DNA from: Perlabentimonas sp964554585
GTDB taxonomy: Bacteria > Bacteroidota > Bacteroidia > Bacteroidales > Tenuifilaceae
DNA length: 23,789 bases
Reading direction: 5' to 3'
NCBI GenBank assembly: GCA_964554585.1
Contig: CAZKPD010000024.1
Span: 1 to 23,789, forward strand
Shown here: positions 1 to 6,675 of the stretch, one piece after another
Layout of the letters: each line of letters opens with the position of its first letter
How positions within the stretch are numbered: the stretch's first letter is position 1
Position numbers and translations under genes: made by a program
The notes under the pieces: model-generated
Databases searched by the model: none
What the model saw: the letters and a program-made list of their open reading frames with translations, nothing else
Told to the model about the DNA's origin: nothing

Positions 1-405
1 GCGACCACCGAGAACTATCAAACCTTTGGTGTGCTCTACAACTTTGAGGCTGCTCAAACAGCTTGTCCCACAGGCTGGCATCTTCCCAGCGATGCGGAAT
101 GGACAGAGCTAACCGATTTTGCCGGGGGTGCTAGCACAGCAAGTCCAAAGCTAAAAGCCATATCCCCCCTATGGGATTCTTCAATGACAACTGTAATTCC
201 CCCAACCGATGAATTTGGCTTTGCTGCACTCCCCGGAGGAATTGTAGTTGGTGCCAATGGGAACTTCTACAATATGGGAAATACAGGCGATTGGTGGACT
301 TCAACCTCAAGCTGGAATAGAGAAATTTTTCGTTCAAGCAATTCAGTGGATAGGGCCAATATGGGTAAAAACTTTGCATTCTCCGTACGTTGTGTAAAGG
401 ATTAA
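1..405 (+). CDS. FISUMP-domain secreted protein, C-terminal part (5' end outside window)
   Basis: The reading frame is open from base 1, so the gene begins upstream of the window; the GTG at 31 is internal, not a start. The visible 134 residues are the C-terminal half of a Fibrobacter succinogenes major paralogous (FISUMP) domain: YNFEAAQTACPTGWHLPSDA, then EFGFAALPGG, then WWTSTSS, ending SVRCVKD. The same landmarks in the same order occur in the complete protein at 3114-4298 (ACPTGWHLPS, YGFSGVPGG, HWTSTAA, SARCIKD), so the two are paralogs. Family members are usually exported surface or outer-membrane-associated proteins of unknown function. No T9SS sorting domain follows the FISUMP domain. 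A strong terminator follows the stop codon. It is probably the last gene of a further cassette like the two downstream (inference). Confidence 0.9.
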   Translation, partial: ATTENYQTFGVLYNFEAAQTACPTGWHLPSDAEWTELTDFAGGASTASPKLKAISPLWDSSMTTVIPPTDEFGFAALPGGIVVGANGNFYNMGNTGDWWTSTSSWNREIFRSSNSVDRANMGKNFAFSVRCVKD

Positions 406-473
406 CATTAATAACTAGCAAATCGAATATAACCCATTAACCCCTGGTAAAGGTTAATTTTCTCATAGGCGAT

Positions 474-510
474 AAAGAGGCTGCATAACCCATGGCAGCC
501 TCTTTTTTTT
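474..510 (+). terminator. Rho-independent terminator after the partial FISUMP gene
   Basis: An 11-bp perfect stem (474-484 with 495-505) closes a 10-nt loop. The right arm runs into a T-tract ending at 510. It lies about 70 nt after the stop codon at 405 and separates that gene from the regulator at 570. Confidence 0.9.
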
Positions 511-521
511 TACCATACCCC

Positions 522-547
522 AAAAAAGTATTTTTTTGCTAGTTTTG
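522..547 (+). promoter_or_regulatory. Candidate promoter of regulator A, shared with its paralog
   Basis: An A-tract (522-527) and T-tract (531-537) precede TAGTTTTG at 540-547, which fits the Bacteroidota -7 element TAnnTTTG. No good -33 TTTG is present at the usual distance. The block has the same order as 4427-4453 upstream of the paralogous regulator: A-run, 2-3 nt, T-run, GCTA, one base, TTTTG. The box ends 22 nt before the TTG start at 570, implying a very short 5' leader. Confidence 0.6.
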
Positions 548-569
548 CTGAAACTCACCTAGCGAACCC

Positions 570-2285
570 TTGAGGAAAGCAATATCACATAGATACCCCC
601 GGGTTGTCATCCTTGTGCTCCTATTGAGCAGCCGGTGGCTGTTTGCACAAAATATCGACAGCCTCAAACACCTAGCCCACAATTCAAAGCAAGATACCAC
701 GGCTGTTAGGCTCTACACCCAAATAGCGGATGAGTTTTTTGAACAAAAACAGAACGACTCAGCGCTGTACTACTACAATTTGGCGTTGACCAAGGTGAAG
801 CCGCAGTATGAGAAAGAGTTTAATCCTCATATCTATTTTAATCTACATCGGCTATTTTATAACAATATGAGCTACTCCACTTCGCTGGACTACCTATTTA
901 AAACGCTGGCCTATTATGACGATATTAGGCTAAACCCATACGATACCGTCACAGTTGACTTTGAAATGGCTAGGGTATATACAGGCATAGGGCTCAACTA
1001 CTTTGCGCTGGGCAATCATACTAAAGCGTTGGAGTACTATGAGAATGGTCTCAGCCTAATTGAAAAGCTGAACTTAAACAGTTCCGCTCCAAACATGGAC
1101 AGATCTCTTTTTATAACCACTTTTAATATCGGAACGGTTTACGTGGATCTAAAAGAGAGTGAAAAGGCCAAATACTATTTCGACAAAGCACTGGAGTACA
1201 ATCAGTTGATTGGCAACAAAGAGTTTGACGCTTCCATTTACAATAATTTGGGAATACTGTATAAGGAAGAAAAGGATTACGAAACTGCTTTTGAATACTA
1301 TCTACGCTCCGAACAGATCCGTAAGACCCTGAATGATACCATTATTCTGGCTCAAACCTATTGCAATATGGGCGAGTTGGAGCTGCTTAGAGGAAGATAT
1401 AAACCGGCAAGGGAGTACTTAACCCTTAGCTATAATTACAGTACAACCATCGGATCTGTTAAGGGAGAAATGCTTTCGGCATTATTCCTCTCTTCAGTCC
1501 ATGAGAAACTGGGCAATTACAAGGAATCCCTTGAGATGTACAGGCATTACAAGGAGCTTAACGATAGCACCCTAAGCGCTGAACAGCTTAAGCTCACTGC
1601 CGGCAATGAGCTACTCTATAAGCACGAAAGGCAGATAAAAGAAATGGAGCTGGCTCAGCAGCTAGAACTCTCCAAAAAGGAGCGCAAATCGCTGATTTAC
1701 CTTGTATCCACCATTATCCTTCTACTCTCCCTCATCATCCTAAACCTTATAAACCGTAACCAAAGGTTTAAAATTAAACAGGGAAGCCTCCTGCAAGAGC
1801 GAATGGAGTTGGAGCAAAAAAACCTACAGCTGGAGAATCAGAATCTCGGATTAGAGCTGGAGATGAGAAATAAAGAGCTAACCACCAATGTGATGTATCT
1901 TATTAACAAAAATGAGCTGCTTTACACCATCACCGAGAAACTGTCAACCATTAAGCATAATTTGCTCCCTGAGAATAGGACACCGGTTCAGGAAATTATT
2001 CATGAGCTGGAGAAAAATATTGATAATACCGTTTGGGAGGAATTTGAGGTGCGTTTTGAAAACGTTCAGGAGGATTTCTATCGAAAACTCCATAAAACCT
2101 ACCCTAACCTTACCCCTAATGAGATCAAACTATGCGCCTTCTTAAGGTTAAACATGACCACCAAAGAGATTTCGTCCATCACCCTGCAATCGGTCCGAAG
2201 CATTGAAATGGCACGAACTCGTCTTCGGAGAAAGATGGGCATCACCAGAGAACAGAACATTGTCACCCTACTTCAGAACCTGTAA
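570..2285 (+). CDS. Transmembrane TPR regulator with C-terminal LuxR-type HTH (regulator A)
   Basis: Predicted 571 aa. Residues 1-26 form a signal sequence ending LFAQ. Residues about 30-350 contain tetratricopeptide repeats (for example NLGILYKEEKDYETAFEYY), a predicted periplasmic sensor part. One membrane segment lies near 374-394 (IYLVSTIILLLSLIILNLI), followed by a Glu/Leu/Asn-rich coiled coil near 405-440. The C-terminus (about 514-571) is a LuxR/GerE-like helix-turn-helix with LTPNEIKLCAFLRLN, TTKEISS and a recognition helix around QSVRSIEMAR. The start is TTG: an in-frame TGA lies at 549 and no ATG or GTG intervenes. The architecture suggests a one-component membrane-bound transcription factor passing a periplasmic cue to DNA. 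Its targets are probably the adjacent secreted-protein genes (inference). It is closely similar over its whole length to the protein at 4478-6196. No kinase or receiver domain is seen. Confidence 0.88.
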   Translation: MRKAISHRYPRVVILVLLLSSRWLFAQNIDSLKHLAHNSKQDTTAVRLYTQIADEFFEQKQNDSALYYYNLALTKVKPQYEKEFNPHIYFNLHRLFYNNMSYSTSLDYLFKTLAYYDDIRLNPYDTVTVDFEMARVYTGIGLNYFALGNHTKALEYYENGLSLIEKLNLNSSAPNMDRSLFITTFNIGTVYVDLKESEKAKYYFDKALEYNQLIGNKEFDASIYNNLGILYKEEKDYETAFEYYLRSEQIRKTLNDTIILAQTYCNMGELELLRGRYKPAREYLTLSYNYSTTIGSVKGEMLSALFLSSVHEKLGNYKESLEMYRHYKELNDSTLSAEQLKLTAGNELLYKHERQIKEMELAQQLELSKKERKSLIYLVSTIILLLSLIILNLINRNQRFKIKQGSLLQERMELEQKNLQLENQNLGLELEMRNKELTTNVMYLINKNELLYTITEKLSTIKHNLLPENRTPVQEIIHELEKNIDNTVWEEFEVRFENVQEDFYRKLHKTYPNLTPNEIKLCAFLRLNMTTKEISSITLQSVRSIEMARTRLRRKMGITREQNIVTLLQNL

Positions 2286-2377
2286 GCACACCACTTCGAA
2301 TTTGCTCCTCTTTTACCAACCAAGTTAAGCCGCCTTCTTCTATCTAGCATTGTTGTAATGATGTGAAAGCACTTTTC

Positions 2378-2408
2378 TTTGATAGAAATGAAGAAGTGGT
2401 GACTTTTG
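2378..2408 (+). promoter_or_regulatory. Possible promoter of the cassette A operon
   Basis: TTTG at 2378-2381, a 19-nt spacer, then GACTTTTG at 2401-2408 resembles the Bacteroidota TTTG-N19-TAnnTTTG arrangement with one mismatch at the first -7 base. The ATG at 2413 is only 4 nt further, so a transcript from here would be leaderless or nearly so. The 127-nt gap from 2286 to 2412 holds no evident terminator, so read-through from regulator A is also possible. Confidence 0.35.
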
Positions 2409-2412
2409 CCAT

Positions 2413-2601
2413 ATGATTGACAAGAAAACAAAACCGAATAATTCTGATTCTATAGACATCTCTTTATCAAATATGATAGAGGAGTGTACCCACAGAAGGG
2501 AGGCTCTTTTTAAAATTTTAGCCTGCATGGAAATCAAAGCTCCAACAAAACCTGACCCCTTAAAAGGGAAAGAGGATAAACACGCTAAATTCAATAATTA
2601 A
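2413..2601 (+). CDS. Small 62-aa conserved protein between regulator and secreted proteins (copy A)
   Basis: I do not recognise a named family. The protein is hydrophilic, with no signal peptide or membrane segment, so it is probably cytoplasmic. Residues 12-39 align without gaps to residues 7-34 of the 62-aa protein at 6433-6621: 11 of 28 positions are identical, including DSI, L, N, E, then AL, K and IL, and several others are conservative (D/E, M/L, I/V). The shared part looks like an amphipathic helix; the tail after about residue 41 is Lys/Pro-rich, unconserved and probably disordered. Equal length, shared core and same position downstream of paralogous regulators argue strongly for a real gene. 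It ends 18 nt before the T9SS gene at 2620 and probably starts that operon. Possible roles are a partner or antagonist of the regulator, or an accessory to expression or export of the cargo; both are guesses. Confidence 0.75.
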   Translation: MIDKKTKPNNSDSIDISLSNMIEECTHRREALFKILACMEIKAPTKPDPLKGKEDKHAKFNN

Positions 2602-2619
2602 CCACAAACCAATAGAGAA

Positions 2620-3108
2620 ATGAAACAACAAAAGAATTTTGTTCTCCTAATCGCTCTGATGATGCTGGGTTTTGTACAGCTCCAAGCCCAGGAGAGCACC
2701 AATTCGGCAGGAGGAAACGCCTCCTCGGGCAGTGGATCCATCAGCTACTCTGTAGGGCAGGTTACCTTTCAAACCATTGCCAATGCGAATGGATCGGTAG
2801 CGCAGGGAGTTCAGCAACCCTATGAGATTTGGGTTGTTAGCGGAATTGAGGATGCTAAGAACATTACCCTAGATGTAAAAGTATATCCCAATCCTGCTCA
2901 CGACTTCCTGATCCTTAAGCTTAACCAATATGCTACGCAAGGGTTATCATTCCAACTGCTGGATATGAACGGGAAAATATTGAGAACACAGGCTGTCAAC
3001 GAAGATGAGACCCAAATTGGGCTGAACAATCTGGCTCCGGCTCTTTATCTTCTGAAAGTCTATCAATCAGGATATGAGATTAAAACTTTTAAAATAATTA
3101 AAAAATAG
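2620..3108 (+). CDS. Short secreted protein with type IX secretion sorting domain
   Basis: Predicted 162 aa. A signal peptide (residues 1-24) ends in QLQAQ. The mature N-terminus (about 25-75) is Gly/Ser-rich, with GSGSISYSVGQVTFQTI and SVAQGVQQPYEIW, a short segment recurring in Bacteroidota surface proteins. Residues about 85-162 are a type A T9SS C-terminal sorting domain: VYPNPAHDFL, the LLDMNGKIL strand, GLNNLAPALYLLKV and a final KTFKIIKK. The Por secretion system should carry it across the outer membrane and replace or remove the sorting domain on anchoring (family knowledge). The mature passenger is only about 60 residues, too small for an obvious enzyme, so a surface anchor or structural part is likely. 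The FISUMP gene starts 5 nt after the stop codon, so the two are almost certainly co-transcribed. Confidence 0.9.
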   Translation: MKQQKNFVLLIALMMLGFVQLQAQESTNSAGGNASSGSGSISYSVGQVTFQTIANANGSVAQGVQQPYEIWVVSGIEDAKNITLDVKVYPNPAHDFLILKLNQYATQGLSFQLLDMNGKILRTQAVNEDETQIGLNNLAPALYLLKVYQSGYEIKTFKIIKK

Positions 3109-3113
3109 CACCC

Positions 3114-4298
3114 ATGAAAAGACTAATTACACTCCTAACATCCTTGCTGCTAGCAGCAAATCTGTTTGCCCAAGCACCTCAAAAAATTAGCTACCAAGCC
3201 GTAATTCGCGGTTCTGAAAATGAGTTGATTACAAACCAAAAGGTGGGCATCAAAATCAGCATCATCCAAAATTCGGCAGACAACGCGGCCCTATTTGTTG
3301 AGACGCATACGCCCACTACCAATGAGAATGGTTTGGTAACCTTCAGCATTGGCGCCGGAACGGCTGTTACCGGAACGCTACAATCAATCAACTGGGAAGA
3401 GGGACCCTATTTTATTAAGGTGGATACCGATATTTCCGGTGGGTCAAGCTATACCATCAGTGGCACCAGTCAAATACTAAGCGTACCCTATGCACTTTAT
3501 GCCAATAGCGTTAACAAAGAGTTTGTTGAGGGTATTGTTGCGGAAGCAACCGCCGAATTGGCCAATACAATTGCTCAGCTACAGATGAGAATAAACAACA
3601 TGGAGCAGACTATAAATGAGATCCTTGATAGTTTAGGCATTGAGGTTCCCGCCCTATTCATTGACGATAGGGATGGTAATGTGTATAAGTATGTTACCAT
3701 TGGCAATCAGGTGTGGATGGCTGAGAACCTTAGGTATTTACCCAACGTATCCGCTCCGGCGGATGGTTCATTTACGGAACCCTACCATTATGTTTATGGA
3801 TACAATGGAACTGATGTAGCAGAGGCCAAGGCGCTAGAAACTTACCAAAATTATGGTGTACTCTACAATTGGTCTGCAGCATTGGAAGCATGTCCCACAG
3901 GCTGGCACCTGCCCTCTCAAGCGGAGTGGGATGAGCTGCTTAGCTTTGTGGATAACGAAAACTCAAAATACTCCGAAATTGCCGGCATGTATCTTAAGTC
4001 ATGCCGTCAGGTAAGTGCTCCTCAAGGTGGAGATTGCGCTACGGATGTTCATCCCCGTTGGGATTTTGAACCGGGCGTTTATGCCATAGACTCTTACGGG
4101 TTCTCCGGCGTTCCGGGTGGCGCTCGACTGGTTAACGGAATGTATCTGTTTACAGGGCTTTATGGATACCACTGGACTTCGACCGCAGCAAATGATTTAT
4201 ACTCATATGTAATGGTGATGTACTATTTTTCCGACGATGTGGTTGAGATGGATATGTACAAAGATTTAGGTTACTCCGCTCGTTGTATTAAAGATTAG
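3114..4298 (+). CDS. FISUMP-domain secreted protein, complete
   Basis: Predicted 394 aa. A signal peptide (1-19) ends LFAQ. The N-terminal domain (about 20-140) begins APQKISYQAVIRGSENELI and includes GPYFIKVDTD and SVPYALYANS, a beta-rich module common at the N-terminus of Bacteroidota exported proteins. A coiled coil (about 142-172, MRINNMEQTINEILDSLGIE) links it to the FISUMP domain (about 182-394), with DRDGNVYKYVTIGNQVWMAE, ACPTGWHLPS, YGFSGVPGG, HWTSTAA and SARCIKD. Unlike its operon neighbour it has no T9SS sorting domain and no lipobox, so its attachment is unclear; it might associate through the coiled coil or with the small T9SS protein (inference). The terminator at 4327-4359 ends the operon. 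It is a paralog of the partial gene at 1-405. The biochemical role of FISUMP domains is not established. Confidence 0.9.
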   Translation: MKRLITLLTSLLLAANLFAQAPQKISYQAVIRGSENELITNQKVGIKISIIQNSADNAALFVETHTPTTNENGLVTFSIGAGTAVTGTLQSINWEEGPYFIKVDTDISGGSSYTISGTSQILSVPYALYANSVNKEFVEGIVAEATAELANTIAQLQMRINNMEQTINEILDSLGIEVPALFIDDRDGNVYKYVTIGNQVWMAENLRYLPNVSAPADGSFTEPYHYVYGYNGTDVAEAKALETYQNYGVLYNWSAALEACPTGWHLPSQAEWDELLSFVDNENSKYSEIAGMYLKSCRQVSAPQGGDCATDVHPRWDFEPGVYAIDSYGFSGVPGGARLVNGMYLFTGLYGYHWTSTAANDLYSYVMVMYYFSDDVVEMDMYKDLGYSARCIKD

Positions 4299-4326
4299 CA
4301 TTTTTCACATCTCTCATTTTAGCATT

Positions 4327-4359
4327 CGGAGCTGCACTTCTTGCGGCTCCGTTTTTTTT
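4327..4359 (+). terminator. Rho-independent terminator of the cassette A operon
   Basis: A 9-bp stem with one G-T pair (4327-4335 with 4343-4351) and a 7-nt loop is followed by eight Ts (4352-4359). It lies 28 nt after the FISUMP stop codon. Confidence 0.9.
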
Positions 4360-4426
4360 GCACATAAATGAGCAAGACATTGGCAGGAATACCGTTTATT
4401 GGGATACCAACTGAACTAAGTTTAGC

Positions 4427-4453
4427 AAAAAAAGGTTTTTTTTGCTATTTTTG
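4427..4453 (+). promoter_or_regulatory. Candidate promoter of regulator B, shared with its paralog
   Basis: A seven-A tract (4427-4433), GG, an eight-T tract (4436-4443), then GCTATTTTTG. TATTTTTG at 4446-4453 fits the Bacteroidota -7 element TAnnTTTG. The order and spacing match 522-547 upstream of regulator A. The box ends 24 nt before the TTG start at 4478. Confidence 0.6.
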
Positions 4454-4477
4454 TTAAGCTAACCCTAGATACACAAG

Positions 4478-6196
4478 TTGACCAGAAAGTTACTATACAC
4501 TGCCATTCCCACTTGGCTTATCATACGGTTGTTGAGTATTAGCCTTGCTACCAGCGCTCAACCCATTGACAGCCTTAAAGCCCTTGCCACCTCGGCAAAG
4601 CATGATACGATTGCCATTAAGCTATACGTAAAAGTAGCCGATAATTTTTTTGAAAATAAGCAGAATGATTCGGCCCTTTTCTACTACAATTTGGCCTTAA
4701 ATCGGGTTAAACCCCAATTTGAAAATAAAATTAAACCCTTTATCTACCATAGGATTAACAGGGTGTTTTATGATAGCGGAAACTACTCCACGGCCCTCAG
4801 CTACCTTTTTAAAATGCTTGTACTATTCGAAAACATCCAATCTGAACCATACGACACTTTAACCGTTAATCGAGAGCTTGCACAGGTCTATTCTGATATT
4901 GGACTTAACTTTTTTGCTACAGAAAACTTTCATAAAGCCCTTGAATATTTCGAAAAAGGCACACAGCTGGTTGAACCCTTAAATCCCTCTCTCTCTAATA
5001 AAGAGCTCACCCGTTTTATGTTTGTTTTTACGTTGAATATGGGCTCGGTTTATGTAGCTCTTCAACACTATCCTGAAGCAAGGGAAAAATTTGAGGCAGC
5101 ACTTGCATTAAACCAACGATTAGGAATTATAGAGTATGACGCTGTTTTATACAATAACTTCGGCATAATCTTTAAAGAGGAGAACAACCTAGATAAAGCT
5201 TTTGAGTTCTATCAAAAATCGGCAGAAATACGAAGCACTCTCAGGGATACCGCAGGACTTGCCCAAGCATATAATAACATTGGTATTTTAGATTATACCC
5301 GCAATAGATATGCTAATGCCATTCCCTATTTGGAGAAAGCATTGGACTATAGCAGGCGATCCAACAGCATTAAGTCTGAGGTCTTAGCAGCCGATTACTT
5401 GTCTAGAACGTTCAAAAATATGGGCGTTTTTGATAAGGCCTATGAAATGCAAAGCATTCATAAACAGCTCAATGATAGCATACTAAGCAAAGAACAGCTG
5501 GAGCAAATCTCACGTCTTGAACTTCAATACCTACATGATAAGGAAAAAAATATACTGGAGCTCACCCAAGAGATTGAGATGGCCAAGAAGAAGAGAAAAC
5601 TGCTTGTCTATATGATTATCTCCGGTATTTCCATATTCTCCATCATCATTCTATACCTGGTAAACCGATACCAAGCCGTTCGCATGAATAAGATGCAGCT
5701 GGAAAAGGATGGCCTAGAACTGGAACGGAGAAACCTGAAACTTGAAAAACAAAACCTGGAGATGGAACTGGAATACCGAAACAAGGAGCTGACAACTCAT
5801 GTAATGTATCTGCTCAATAAGAATGAGCTCCTTACCAGCATTACGGAAAAGCTGCTACGCATTAAGCAAAAACTGCTCCCAGAAAACAGAGTTGTTATTC
5901 AAGAGATTATCCATGAGCTGGAGACTAACGTTGACAAAACCGTTTGGGAAGAGTTTGAGTTACGATTCCAAAATGTTCAGCAAGATTTTTACGATAAGCT
6001 GCATGCAAAATACCCTAATCTTACTCCAAATGAGGTTAAACTTTCAGCCTTTTTAAGGCTTAATATGACCACAAAGGAGATATCATCCATCACCCTGCAA
6101 TCGGTTAAAAGTATAGAAATGGCCAGAATTAGGCTTAGAAGAAAAATGGGCATTAGCCGTGACCAAAATCTTACTCAGCTGCTCCAAGAAATTTAA
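4478..6196 (+). CDS. Transmembrane TPR regulator with C-terminal LuxR-type HTH (regulator B)
   Basis: Predicted 572 aa, with the same layout as regulator A. It has a signal sequence to about residue 28 (ending SAQ), tetratricopeptide repeats (about 30-350; for example NNIGILDYTRNRYANAIPYL), one membrane segment near 374-394 (VYMIISGISIFSIIILYLV), a coiled coil (LELERRNLKLEKQNLEMELE), and a LuxR-type HTH at about 514-572 (LTPNEVKLSAFLRLN, TTKEISS, QSVKSIEMAR). The segment TTKEISSITLQSV is identical in both paralogs and only an R/K change follows, so they probably recognise the same or overlapping DNA sites; the TPR part has diverged more. TTG is the only usable start because an in-frame TAG lies at 4466. 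The next genes are the 62-aa protein and the giant T9SS protein, its likely targets (inference). The 236-nt gap to the next gene has no clear terminator. Confidence 0.88.
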   Translation: MTRKLLYTAIPTWLIIRLLSISLATSAQPIDSLKALATSAKHDTIAIKLYVKVADNFFENKQNDSALFYYNLALNRVKPQFENKIKPFIYHRINRVFYDSGNYSTALSYLFKMLVLFENIQSEPYDTLTVNRELAQVYSDIGLNFFATENFHKALEYFEKGTQLVEPLNPSLSNKELTRFMFVFTLNMGSVYVALQHYPEAREKFEAALALNQRLGIIEYDAVLYNNFGIIFKEENNLDKAFEFYQKSAEIRSTLRDTAGLAQAYNNIGILDYTRNRYANAIPYLEKALDYSRRSNSIKSEVLAADYLSRTFKNMGVFDKAYEMQSIHKQLNDSILSKEQLEQISRLELQYLHDKEKNILELTQEIEMAKKKRKLLVYMIISGISIFSIIILYLVNRYQAVRMNKMQLEKDGLELERRNLKLEKQNLEMELEYRNKELTTHVMYLLNKNELLTSITEKLLRIKQKLLPENRVVIQEIIHELETNVDKTVWEEFELRFQNVQQDFYDKLHAKYPNLTPNEVKLSAFLRLNMTTKEISSITLQSVKSIEMARIRLRRKMGISRDQNLTQLLQEI

Positions 6197-6313
6197 AATC
6201 CCAACAAAATCTTCCTTCCCATTATTATTAGCTAATTCACATCCTCCAAAACAATAACTAAGCAATAAGATTTTGGTCGATCTATTCGTCTGAATAATAA
6301 TACAATACGACTC

Positions 6314-6363
6314 TTGTAAGGTTATTGTTACTCGCTATTTACTCCCTGTAAGGTTTATGTAAC
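6314..6363 (+). repeat. Paired imperfect direct repeats, possible operator
   Basis: In the 236-nt gap 6197-6432, TTGTAAGGTTATTGTTAC (6314-6331) and CTGTAAGGTTTATGTAAC (6346-6363) are near-copies whose TGTAAGGTT cores start 32 bp apart, about three helical turns. The first contains GTAA-N8-TTAC and the second GGTT-N5-AACC, so each has dyad character. They lie upstream of the cassette B small gene and could be binding sites for a dimeric regulator such as the one encoded just upstream. No equivalent was seen in the cassette A gap. The rest of this gap shows only AT-rich sequence and a weak promoter candidate. Confidence 0.4.
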
Positions 6364-6371
6364 CACATATA

Positions 6372-6404
6372 TTGGTCGAAAAGGCTGAGTGCTGCCTATT
6401 TTTA
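6372..6404 (+). promoter_or_regulatory. Weak promoter candidate for the cassette B operon
   Basis: TTGG (6372-6375), a 21-nt spacer and TATTTTTA (6397-6404) loosely resemble the Bacteroidota -33/-7 pair. The box ends 28 nt before the ATG at 6433 and lies just downstream of the paired repeats. The match is poor, so this is tentative. Confidence 0.25.
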
Positions 6405-6432
6405 CATTGTAAATAAAAGTAGTGCCGCGACC

Positions 6433-6621
6433 ATGACAGAACACAGCAAGGATTCCATTGAAGAACAGCTACAAAATCTGGTGGAAAAATTTCAGGGTGA
6501 GACTAGTGCTCTCAAAAAAATTTTATTGGGTTTAACCCCCAATGTAAGCATAGATCAACCTACTACTGCTCAGCACTCATCCAAAACAAAGGAGCAAAAT
6601 AAGGATAAGAACAATCAATAA
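6433..6621 (+). CDS. Small 62-aa conserved protein between regulator and secreted protein (copy B)
   Basis: Same length as the protein at 2413-2601, and its residues 7-34 align with residues 12-39 of that protein without gaps, sharing DSI, L, N, E, AL, K and IL at fixed spacing. The core is predicted to be one amphipathic helix (SIEEQLQNLVEKFQ and SALKKILLGL). The C-terminal third (PTTAQHSSKTKEQNKDKNNQ) is polar and probably disordered. There is no signal peptide, membrane segment or cysteine pattern. The gene ends 54 nt before the giant T9SS gene, with no terminator between, so they are probably co-transcribed. I do not recognise a family; the function is unknown. Its recurrence after a paralogous regulator makes a chance ORF unlikely and suggests a role tied to the regulator or to the secreted product. 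Confidence 0.75.
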   Translation: MTEHSKDSIEEQLQNLVEKFQGETSALKKILLGLTPNVSIDQPTTAQHSSKTKEQNKDKNNQ

Positions 6622-6675
6622 GCTAACAATATACAGTTCAATACCTAATTACTAACCTTTACTAAATTTAACTTT

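Noticed and set aside
2340..2594. 84-aa open frame antisense to the small gene at 2413
   Set aside because: The plus-strand protein has a homolog at 6433; the antisense frame has no counterpart opposite that homolog.
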